From positions 1-5,390 of the forward strand of contig LUCD01000123.1 in the NCBI GenBank assembly GCA_001593925.1: 5,390 nt of DNA. Reading direction: 5' to 3'. Below, one piece after another: positions 1 to 4,249 of the stretch (position 1 is its first letter; the number at the start of each line of letters is the position of its first letter). The translations under genes were made by a program, and so were the position numbers. The stretch comes from Candidatus Bathyarchaeota archaeon B26-1 (GTDB lineage: Archaea; Thermoproteota; Bathyarchaeia; Bathyarchaeales; B26-1). The notes beneath the pieces were generated by a model. The model ran no database searches. It worked only from the letters and a program-made list of their open reading frames with translations, and was not told where the DNA came from.

Positions 1-196
1 GGTTCGTCATGACGCCTGCTATTCCGCCCATACCAACGTATACGCCTCTAGACCACTGAAACTCGATATCGCAGACCGTTACTTGGCCTACGACCTCACC
101 GTTGATCTCCGCACAGACCTTATTACCTTCCTCAACAACCACCCTGAACGCATCCACCTTATAAGCCTCCGTAAAGCGTCGAAAAGTTCCCTCCAC
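1..196 (-). CDS. GNAT-family N-acetyltransferase (Eis-like), 5' part only
   Basis: Reading leftward from a GTG at 196 gives 65 codons open to the window edge, so the 3' part of the gene is missing. Residues 28-41 read CAEINGEVVGQVTV, followed near residues 55-64 by GMGGIAGVMT. That is the pattern of GNAT acetyltransferases of the Eis/Acetyltransf_9 type, in which a beta strand carrying [V]GGI..V.T leads into the acetyl-CoA loop (R-G-x-G), expected just beyond the edge. Such enzymes move an acetyl group from acetyl-CoA to an amine; the substrate here is unknown. The start is uncertain. GTG 196 keeps the F-R-R-F stretch that resembles family sequence before the first strand, but has only a weak AGG in front. 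A GTG at 157 has a clean GGAGG eight bases upstream (166-170) but would drop that stretch. The N terminus looks short for an Eis-like protein. No in-frame start lies upstream before a TAA. Confidence 0.6.
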   Translation of the reverse strand, partial: MEGTFRRFTEAYKVDAFRVVVEEGNKVCAEINGEVVGQVTVCDIEFQWSRGVYVGMGGIAGVMTN

Positions 197-227
197 TAAC
201 CTGTTTCGAGGATGCGTAACTAGCGGC

Positions 228-237
228 GCTTAAAGGG
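228..237 (-). promoter_or_regulatory. Candidate TATA box for the acetyltransferase gene
   Basis: On the minus strand this reads CCCTTTAAGC, an archaeal TATA-like element with a TTTAAG core. It lies about 35 bases before the GTG at 196, which would put the transcript start near 207 and give a leader of about 10 bases. This is inference from position and composition only. Confidence 0.35.
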
Positions 238-260
238 CAGTCTACCCGTCCCCCTGCCCT
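234..260. repeat. 7-bp inverted repeat next to the acetyltransferase promoter
   Basis: AGGGCAG (234-240) and CTGCCCT (254-260) are perfect inverted copies separated by 13 bases. The inner arm overlaps the upstream edge of the TATA-like element at 228-237, where a regulator or TFB would bind. A second small dyad, CCCT-CA-AGGG (257-266), overlaps the outer arm. The repeat could be an operator or a hairpin in a longer transcript from glyA. Confidence 0.4.
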
Positions 261-341
261 CAAGGGAGACGTGACCTCCGGAACCTTCTCCCCAGCGTCC
301 ACAGCCAGACACCTCATCTTTAGTAGGAGACGTGAAGACTT

Positions 342-348
342 AAAAAAA
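342..348 (-). terminator. glyA: T7 transcription terminator downstream of glyA
   Basis: Seven consecutive A on the plus strand give a T7 run in the minus-strand transcript, about 125 bases after the glyA stop codon. Archaeal RNA polymerase stops at oligo-T runs without needing a hairpin, so this is the best candidate end for the glyA transcript. Two possible stem-loops lie just before it (361-380 and 389-441). Confidence 0.55.
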
Positions 349-360
349 GTAATGCAGGAG

Positions 361-380
361 GCTAGCGTTCTTCATCTAGC
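361..380 (-). repeat. Small hairpin before the T7 run
   Basis: GCTAG (361-365) pairs with CTAGC (376-380) across a 10-base loop. In the minus-strand transcript this 5-bp stem ends 12 bases before the T7 run. It may assist termination or protect the RNA 3' end. The stem is short and could be chance. Confidence 0.3.
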
Positions 381-388
381 ATCAATCT

Positions 389-441
389 GGAAGTTTTGGG
401 GAACCGGCAAACCGAAGGCGAATTTAAACCCTAAAACTTCC
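389..441 (-). repeat. Long stem-loop (9-bp perfect arms) in the glyA 3' region
   Basis: GGAAGTTTT (389-397) and AAAACTTCC (433-441) are perfect inverted copies. After one mismatched position the stem continues with GGG (399-401) against CCC (429-431), closing a loop of about 27 bases. It begins about 30 bases after the glyA stop and is followed by a second hairpin and the T7 run, so it would sit in the glyA 3' untranslated RNA or form the core of a small RNA. The loop contains TTTAAA (423-428), which could also act as a minus-strand TATA box for a separate short transcript. I do not recognise an RNA family here. Confidence 0.45.
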
Positions 442-471
442 CTCTCCCCAACGCCTCGTCGAAGACATGCT

Positions 472-657
472 TCATAGGAGCCTCTGGATATGTTTCAAGG
501 CTTCTTCTACACTCTGGAACCCATACTCTATCTTATCGAACTCTCTCCTAAGGGCTATTACGTCTTCCCTGACCTCGCCGGGCTTACGCCTGCCTTTTAT
601 CACATCCACCATTAAATCGCAGAGGTACTCTATGTCTCCCCTCCTGAAACCCCTCCT
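472..657 (-). pseudogene. glyA: C-terminal 61 codons of glyA in the shifted frame
   Basis: From AGG at 657 the minus strand reads RRGFRRGDIEYL and runs 61 codons to a TGA at 472-474. This matches the last part of serine hydroxymethyltransferase, where Q-E-[VL]-T-R-x-G-[MF] leads into the final helices. Joined to the 385-residue main frame it makes about 446 residues, close to the usual archaeal length of roughly 430-440. The join is Gln-Asp (…659), one leftover T (658), then Arg-Arg. The two residues normally found between the acidic residue and the arginine are absent, so five bases appear lost, giving a net +1 shift. No ribosome-binding site precedes the GTG at 696, which argues against separate translation as a subunit. 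Confidence 0.85.
638..657. repeat. 12-bp-period direct repeat beside the glyA frameshift
   Basis: CCCCTCCT occurs at 638-645 and again at 650-657, separated by GAAA. On the coding strand this is AGGAGGGG twice, encoding the Arg-Arg-Gly pairs. The right-hand copy abuts the frameshift base 658. Short tandem repeats like this favour replication slippage, and can also confuse assembly. Confidence 0.7.
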
Positions 658-1813
658 AATCTTGGAAGCCGATCCTGATCCCCGAGGGGTTCTCACGGTT
701 GTTCTGGTCGTCGTAGGGTAGGAGATTCCTGTTCAGGATTATGTTGGCGGCTTCGAGGTCTTCGGCAACCTTCTTCCCGCCTCCATATTCACGGACATCC
801 GCGGCTATCTGATGCGACTCTGTGAAACCCTTAGACTCACCCAGCACCTTCACACCGTTCTCGTACAAGAACTCTCCCGCGGCTTGAGCGTTCCTAACGG
901 TCTGTTTAGCGAGGTCTTCTCCGAAGAGCTTCATCTCCAGAGCGGCTATACCTAGAGCCGGCAACCTCCCCAGATGCGTGTTGGAAGTGCTCAGGGGGAA
1001 GACCGCGTACTGAACGTTCTTTACAGCCTTCTCCATACGGCTATCCTTAACATCCGCTAGGATCACGCCTCCCTGAGGCCCCGGAAAGGTCTTATGCGTC
1101 GAAGACGTTATGAAGTCCGCGCCTTCTCTGAGCGGGTCCTGAAAGAGGCCTCCGGCTATGAGGCCGAAGACGTGAGCTGCATCGTATACTATGTAGGCGC
1201 CCACCTCTTCCGCGACTGCCCTCAGCTCCTCAACTGGGTGTGGGAAGAGGAAGAGGCTCCCCCCAAAAGTCACGATCCCAGGCTTCGCGGCCCTGATTAT
1301 GCTTGCAGACCTCTCAGGGTCTATGTTCATCTCCTCTATGTTATATGCGTGGTCTATATTTACCAGTCCCAAGACTCTGCCCGCTAAACCTGTGTAGTCG
1401 TGGGAGATGTGCGCCCCGCAGCTGAGCGGGCAGACCACCATCTTCTGGTTCTTCGTCGTCATGGAGAGGCCTTTGAAGGTAGCTAGGTTCGCGTGGGTGC
1501 CCGAAACTAGGCGTACATCCCCCCAACTGCACCTGAAGAGGTTCTTCATCAAGTCCGTGACGCAGTCTTCTATGATGGTTATGTACCTTTGGCCTTGATA
1601 GAACCTCTTCTTCACGTGGCCTGCGAGGTCGTTCTCGCCTTCAGCATACCTGCTTTCGAGGTCCATCGATAACCTAAGCATCTCTCGAACGGCTGGAGAC
1701 TTCAGGCCTTCACTCGCTATGAGGTTTATGCATTCGGCGCCTCGATACTGCTCGTGTTTCTCCGCGGCCTCTATAAGCTCAAGCGCCAGCTGGAAGAACT
1801 CATCCAATATCAT
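656..1813 (-). CDS. glyA: Serine hydroxymethyltransferase, main frame (truncated by a frameshift)
   Basis: This PLP enzyme interconverts serine and glycine while moving a one-carbon unit to or from a pterin carrier (tetrahydrofolate, or a tetrahydromethanopterin-like cofactor in many archaea), in the cytoplasm. The main frame gives 385 residues. Visible motifs are NLIASEG (30-36), RYAEG (55-59), VSGTHANLA (103-111), GAHISHD (133-139), VYDAAHVFG with Asp211 and His214, STHKT with the PLP-binding Lys241, and PSGIRIG with the substrate-carboxylate Arg380. The ATG at 1813 is chosen because AAGGAG (1819-1824) stands five bases before it and a TATA-like box lies at 1858-1865. After Gln384-Asp385 the frame meets TAG (656-658). 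The family sequence continues in another frame at 657, so the gene is frameshifted. The divergent neighbour is htpX. The family assignment is certain; whether the gene works is not. Confidence 0.93.
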   Translation of the reverse strand: MILDEFFQLALELIEAAEKHEQYRGAECINLIASEGLKSPAVREMLRLSMDLESRYAEGENDLAGHVKKRFYQGQRYITIIEDCVTDLMKNLFRCSWGDVRLVSGTHANLATFKGLSMTTKNQKMVVCPLSCGAHISHDYTGLAGRVLGLVNIDHAYNIEEMNIDPERSASIIRAAKPGIVTFGGSLFLFPHPVEELRAVAEEVGAYIVYDAAHVFGLIAGGLFQDPLREGADFITSSTHKTFPGPQGGVILADVKDSRMEKAVKNVQYAVFPLSTSNTHLGRLPALGIAALEMKLFGEDLAKQTVRNAQAAGEFLYENGVKVLGESKGFTESHQIAADVREYGGGKKVAEDLEAANIILNRNLLPYDDQNNRENPSGIRIGFQD

Positions 1814-1818
1814 AACCG

Positions 1819-1824
1819 CTCCTT
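1819..1824 (-). promoter_or_regulatory. glyA: Ribosome binding site of glyA
   Basis: AAGGAG on the minus strand, five bases before the ATG at 1811-1813. It is a strong match to the archaeal anti-Shine-Dalgarno sequence and fixes the glyA start. Confidence 0.7.
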
Positions 1825-1857
1825 AACGAGACACCCGCATAAAAGGATCGAGAGAAT

Positions 1858-1865
1858 TATTTAAT
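1858..1865 (-). promoter_or_regulatory. glyA: Candidate TATA box of glyA
   Basis: The minus strand reads ATTAAATA here, in an AT-rich patch, 44 bases before the glyA ATG. A start about 24 bases downstream would give a leader of about 20 bases that includes the AAGGAG site. Position and composition only. Confidence 0.45.
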
Positions 1866-1900
1866 CTTTTAGTTTTAGCACGCCTTTTTCAGCAGAGCGT

Positions 1901-1913
1901 TGTACCCGGTACA
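1901..1913. promoter_or_regulatory. 13-bp dyad between glyA and htpX (candidate operator)
   Basis: TGTACC-C-GGTACA is a perfect inverted repeat with six-base arms around a single central base. It lies between the leftward glyA TATA box and the rightward htpX TATA box. A related palindrome with the same ACC/GGT core, AACCGGTT, lies at 1944-1951, about 40 bp away. The pair suggests a dimeric regulator acting on one or both genes. The binding protein is unknown. Confidence 0.4.
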
Positions 1914-1943
1914 TTTAAGGGAGAAACTTCGCTAAGGTGACGG

Positions 1944-1951
1944 AACCGGTT
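1944..1951. promoter_or_regulatory. AACCGGTT palindrome at the htpX promoter
   Basis: This perfect 8-bp palindrome ends three bases before the TTTAAT box of htpX, that is, over the position where TFB contacts the BRE. A protein bound here would be placed to block initiation. It shares the ACCGGT-like core with the dyad at 1901-1913. Confidence 0.35.
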
Positions 1952-1954
1952 AGG

Positions 1955-1960
1955 TTTAAT
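1955..1960 (+). promoter_or_regulatory. htpX: Candidate TATA box of htpX
   Basis: TTTAAT lies 54 bases before the GTG start, predicting a leader of about 30 bases that contains the GGTGA site. A second AT-rich element, GATATAAT (1971-1978), would give a leader of about 11 bases with the ribosome-binding site partly lost, so it is the weaker choice. Confidence 0.4.
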
Positions 1961-2002
1961 GGTAGTAAAGGATATAATAGAGATTCGTCACTCTATTTCC
2001 TC

Positions 2003-2007
2003 GGTGA
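2003..2007 (+). promoter_or_regulatory. htpX: Ribosome binding site of htpX
   Basis: GGTGA sits six bases before the GTG at 2014. It supports that GTG over internal ATG codons such as the one at residue 10. Confidence 0.5.
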
Positions 2008-2013
2008 GCGGTT

Positions 2014-2979
2014 GTGAGCCTGTGGAAGCTTAGGCTCTCGATGATCGGGACGCTGGGGCTGATAATCGGGCTCTCAACGCTCTTCTTAACAGTCATCCTG
2101 AACCTCCTTGGAGTAACCAACATAATAACGATAGGTCTCTTCATAGTCTTCTTCAACGTGCTTCAATGGCTTCTAGCTCCATACATGATCGACGCCATGT
2201 ACCGGGTTAGGAAGGTGTCGAGGCAGGAGAGGCCGAGGCTCTACGAGATCGTTGAGAGGCTCTGTAAGAGGAGCAACATAAAGATGCCGGACATAATGGT
2301 CGCCCGTATACCGATCCCCAACGCTTTCGCCTACGGGTCGCCGCTAACAGGGAACAGGATAGCCGTCACAACAGAGCTGCTGAACACCCTAGAGGACGAG
2401 GAGGTCGAAGCAGTCATAGGCCACGAGCTCGGCCACCTGAAGCATAAGGACGTCCAGATAATGATGTTCGTCTCGATACTCCCAGCGCTCTTCTACTACA
2501 TAGGGTACTCGCTGATGTGGTCAGCCCAGTTCAGCAGAAGGGATGAGAGGGGAAACGCGGGCTTAGCAGTTCTCATCGGCCTAGTGAGCATACTCATATA
2601 CTTCATCCTAACGCTCTTCACGCTCTACTTAAGCCGTCTACGCGAGTACTACGCCGACCGCCACAGCGCCTCGATAGTAGATGACGGAGCTCGAAAGCTC
2701 TCCGAGGCTCTCGCAAAGATAGCGTACACAACGGAGAGGTTGAGACGCCTCCGCCCAAACGTCAGCAACCTAGGCTCCTTCAAGGCTCTCTTCATCTCCG
2801 ACCCCGACAGCGCCAGAAGAGACTTAATGGAGATGTCGAACGCAGGCCTGATGAGCGACAGGATGATCGTTGAGAGGTACCTCCGGAGGAGGGTGACGGG
2901 GGCAGACGTGATAGCTGAACTCTTCTCAACCCACCCGAACATCGTCAAGAGGTTGAGGGCCCTCCAAGAACTCGCTTAG
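2014..2979 (+). CDS. htpX: HtpX-like M48B membrane zinc metalloprotease
   Basis: The 321-residue product is a membrane-bound zinc protease of the HtpX family, which cleaves misfolded or damaged membrane proteins with the active site facing the cytoplasm. Hydrophobic segments lie near residues 8-31, 36-58, 148-170 and 183-207, the usual four-segment layout. The catalytic motif HELGH is at 137-141 (zinc ligands His137 and His141, catalytic Glu138), and the third zinc ligand is Glu211 in EYYAD after the last membrane segment. FSTHPNIVKRL (304-314) is the typical C-terminal HtpX motif. Length is normal for archaeal members. The start is a GTG with GGTGA six bases upstream. It is divergent from glyA and convergent with the small membrane protein gene, 30 bases from its stop. 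No defect is seen. Substrates cannot be told from the sequence. Confidence 0.95.
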   Translation: MSLWKLRLSMIGTLGLIIGLSTLFLTVILNLLGVTNIITIGLFIVFFNVLQWLLAPYMIDAMYRVRKVSRQERPRLYEIVERLCKRSNIKMPDIMVARIPIPNAFAYGSPLTGNRIAVTTELLNTLEDEEVEAVIGHELGHLKHKDVQIMMFVSILPALFYYIGYSLMWSAQFSRRDERGNAGLAVLIGLVSILIYFILTLFTLYLSRLREYYADRHSASIVDDGARKLSEALAKIAYTTERLRRLRPNVSNLGSFKALFISDPDSARRDLMEMSNAGLMSDRMIVERYLRRRVTGADVIAELFSTHPNIVKRLRALQELA

Positions 2980-2981
2980 AA

Positions 2982-2994
2982 GCCTTCCGGAGGC
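2982..2994. terminator. Weak hairpin in the gap between convergent genes
   Basis: GCCT (2982-2985) pairs with AGGC (2991-2994) over a 5-base TCCGG loop, right after the htpX stop and before the stop of the convergent gene. No T-run follows on either strand, so its role as a terminator is doubtful. The convergent pair has only a 30-base spacer, and transcripts may overlap at their 3' ends. Confidence 0.25.
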
Positions 2995-3009
2995 CTATGC
3001 TGGCGGAGC

Positions 3010-3372
3010 CTACTCACGCTTCTCTAGGAGCCTCTTCTCTACGTGTAGGAGGAGCCCCATCCGTCGCTCCCACTTCTTGAAGAAGTTGTACTGTCTGGAG
3101 AGGAGATATACCTCGTAGATGACGAAGGCGAAGATTAGAGCCGTGAAGAGTATCTCGTCGAGTATCCTGAGAATCTTCATCCCCGCCTTCAACATGAAAA
3201 TGAACATTAGGAGGCGGTAGGACGTGAATGCCATCAACGTGACTAAGAGGATTATCCCTATTATGGCAGCTGTCTTGAAGATGTCCCACTCCCTGTCGAT
3301 CTCTTGGAGGAAGTTATGTAAAGTCTTTAGGGGATAGTACTCCTCTCTCTCCTCGGCCGTTTCATCACTCAT
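3010..3372 (-). CDS. Small two-helix membrane protein of unknown function
   Basis: I do not recognise a family. From the ATG at 3372 the product is 120 residues: an acidic N terminus (MSDETAEEREEYYPL), a linker helix, a long hydrophobic segment about residues 33-60, a second about 72-92, then a basic, probably helical tail (FKKWERRMG… to LLEKRE). Both ends are likely cytoplasmic. An ATG 33 bases upstream (3405) is in frame and would add 11 residues. I prefer 3372 because AGGTG (3382-3386) stands nine bases before it and other genes here use such sites. The gene follows the winged-helix gene by 62 bases on the same strand, so the two are probably one transcription unit, although CTAAATTTC (3430-3438) could be its own TATA box. 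The tandem order suggests a regulator and a membrane partner, but this is inference. Confidence 0.7.
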   Translation of the reverse strand: MSDETAEEREEYYPLKTLHNFLQEIDREWDIFKTAAIIGIILLVTLMAFTSYRLLMFIFMLKAGMKILRILDEILFTALIFAFVIYEVYLLSRQYNFFKKWERRMGLLLHVEKRLLEKRE

Positions 3373-3434
3373 CTTCAAGGCCACCTTCCATTCTGGTGTA
3401 CGCATTCATAACCTTGATGCACCAATAGTGAAAT

Positions 3435-3692
3435 TTAGAGTATGGAAGGGAGAATCCTCCGGAGTTCATCATATATCCTCCTTCCCTCCTCAGTTAACTT
3501 GCAGAAGCCGTCATCCGTCTCCTCGATGAGGCCCTTCTCCTTCAAGTAGGAGAGGTGCTTTAGAAAATCGTCGTAAGAGAGGGATGTTGCCCTACGCCAA
3601 ATGTAGGTGCGGAGCTGAGGCTCACGCTTATAATAAAGGTACTCAAGTATCTCAAACCTGATCTGGACGGCCCCCTTCCGCACCCTAGGCAT
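3435..3692 (-). CDS. Winged-helix DNA-binding protein (archaeal HTH_45-like)
   Basis: The 85-residue product has the archaeal winged-helix layout. A basic N terminus is followed by a first helix (IRFEILEYLYY, 11-21) and a linker ending in TSLSYDDF (37-43). The recognition helix region with the GLIEE turn spans 43-58 (LKHLSYLKEKG), and a wing with GFCKLTEEGRRI (62-73) leads into a C-terminal helix suited to dimer formation. The pattern LSY…L..L.EKGLIEE…KLTEEGR is typical of the HTH_45 family of archaeal transcription factors. The ATG at 3692 has GGGGAG (3698-3703) five bases upstream. The gene is divergent from the DUF371 gene, with an 82-base shared promoter region that carries a perfect 13-bp dyad, a likely site for autoregulation. 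The next gene on the same strand encodes a small membrane protein. No ligand-binding domain is present. Confidence 0.8.
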   Translation of the reverse strand: MPRVRKGAVQIRFEILEYLYYKREPQLRTYIWRRATSLSYDDFLKHLSYLKEKGLIEETDDGFCKLTEEGRRIYDELRRILPSIL

Positions 3693-3697
3693 AAGAA

Positions 3698-3703
3698 CTC
3701 CCC
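3698..3703 (-). promoter_or_regulatory. Ribosome binding site of the winged-helix gene
   Basis: GGGGAG on the minus strand, five bases before the ATG at 3692. It supports this start. Confidence 0.6.
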
Positions 3704-3718
3704 AAGCATGAACGATAA

Positions 3719-3731
3719 GAGATTAAATCTC
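3719..3731. promoter_or_regulatory. 13-bp dyad in the winged-helix/DUF371 promoter region (candidate operator)
   Basis: GAGATT-A-AATCTC is a perfect inverted repeat with six-base arms and one central base. It contains the GATTAAATC element that best serves as the TATA box for the plus-strand DUF371 gene, and lies next to the expected start of the winged-helix transcript (about 3714). A dimer of the winged-helix protein bound here could repress both genes. The binding partner is inferred, not shown. Confidence 0.45.
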
Positions 3732-3734
3732 GAG

Positions 3735-3745
3735 CATTTAAAAAT
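3735..3745 (-). promoter_or_regulatory. Candidate TATA box of the winged-helix gene
   Basis: The minus strand reads ATTTTTAAATG, with the palindromic core TTTAAA at 3737-3742. A start about 26 bases on, near 3714, gives a leader of about 20 bases holding the GGGGAG site. Used on the plus strand, the same box would start a transcript inside the DUF371 ribosome-binding site, so minus-strand use is preferred. Confidence 0.4.
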
Positions 3746-3760
3746 TGTTTGATCTGGTCT

Positions 3761-3767
3761 GGAGGAG
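3761..3767 (+). promoter_or_regulatory. Ribosome binding site of the DUF371 gene
   Basis: GGAGGAG; its GGAGG core ends nine bases before the ATG at 3775, and it fixes the start. Confidence 0.6.
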
Positions 3768-3774
3768 CCGATAG

Positions 3775-4224
3775 ATGCGTTTCGCCCAAACGCCGCGCGA
3801 GATCAGCGAAGTAGTAAACGCGTGGGGCCACGTGATGGTTCGGTCAACCCACAAAACAACCTTCGAGGTGACGAAGGAGACCGCGCTGACGGAGCGTGGA
3901 GACTGCATAATCGCCGTTGGAGCAGATAAAGGGGCGGCCGACCTGAACCCAAAGTTCAAGGAGTACGCTAGGAGGGAAGGCTCAAAGATCATAGTAACGA
4001 TAGAGGCTGGGGGAGCAAAAGAGGTGGTTGAGGCTAGAGGTGATCCACGCTTAACCTTCACAAACCCCAAAGAAATGGTTGTGAGAAGGAGCACATACGT
4101 ATGCGGACGGACGGTCGCCGTGAAGGCGGATAAGGCCGCCGGAGACCTCTCGAGGAGGCTCGTCGAGAAGCTGAGGAACCCCGACACTAGAGTCAAGATA
4201 ACTCTAACCGTGAGAGTCCCCTGA
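3775..4224 (+). CDS. DUF371 family protein
   Basis: The 149-residue product matches the archaeal DUF371 family, whose function is unknown to me. Diagnostic stretches are W-GHVMVRSTHKTTFEVTKE (17-35), LTERGDCIIAVGADKGAADL (38-57), VTIEAGG (74-80) and MVVRRSTYVCGRTVAVKADKAAGDL (101-125). The motifs (I/V)AV.ADK.A.DL at 45-57 and 113-125 look like two copies of one unit, suggesting an internally duplicated fold. No signal peptide or membrane segment is seen, so it is probably cytoplasmic. The ATG has GGAGG nine bases upstream, and the likely TATA box GATTAAATC (3721-3729) predicts a leader of about 24 bases. It is divergent from the winged-helix gene and convergent with trm5; the two stops are 25 bases apart. 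The gene appears intact. Confidence 0.9.
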   Translation: MRFAQTPREISEVVNAWGHVMVRSTHKTTFEVTKETALTERGDCIIAVGADKGAADLNPKFKEYARREGSKIIVTIEAGGAKEVVEARGDPRLTFTNPKEMVVRRSTYVCGRTVAVKADKAAGDLSRRLVEKLRNPDTRVKITLTVRVP

Positions 4225-4249
4225 AGAAGCCGAGAAAACCCGAAAAGAC
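4225..4249 (-). terminator. trm5: Pyrimidine-rich terminator candidate after trm5
   Basis: Directly after the shifted-frame stop of trm5 the minus strand is pyrimidine-rich, with two TTTT runs (4243-4246 and 4235-4238). Such U-rich stretches stop archaeal RNA polymerase. Its placement just after the shifted-frame stop, and inside the runaway main frame, supports the shifted frame as the original gene end. Confidence 0.4.

Noticed and set aside
159..317. 52-codon minus-strand frame starting ATG at 317, upstream of the acetyltransferase
   Set aside because: No Shine-Dalgarno, sequence unlike any GNAT N terminus, and the acetyltransferase promoter lies inside it.
361..388. C/D box small RNA suggested by TTGATG and AGATGAA on the minus strand
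   Set aside because: Neither fits a full RTGATGA box, and no paired CTGA D boxes at the right spacing were found.
271..477. 68-codon plus-strand open frame in the spacer after glyA
   Set aside because: No ribosome-binding site, no recognisable family, low-complexity basic ending, and it overlaps the glyA terminator region antisense; looks like chance.
656..658. TAG in glyA read as pyrrolysine or another readthrough
   Set aside because: Readthrough would stay in the wrong frame; the family sequence resumes in the +1 frame, so readthrough cannot repair it.
472..696. Separate small protein made from the C-terminal glyA frame (split enzyme)
   Set aside because: The GTG at 696 has no ribosome-binding site, its first 12 residues duplicate coding sequence of the main frame in the wrong frame, and homology begins only at the shift.
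1094..1598. Plus-strand and alternative-frame open readings across glyA
   Set aside because: Shadows of the glyA coding sequence, with no family match.
1937..2017. 26-residue plus-strand frame ending in a GTGA overlap with the htpX start, suggesting translational coupling
   Set aside because: It contains the best htpX TATA box, has no ribosome-binding site and shows no recognisable sequence; probably accidental.
2649..2948. 99-codon minus-strand frame inside htpX
   Set aside because: Antisense shadow of the conserved htpX C-terminal region.
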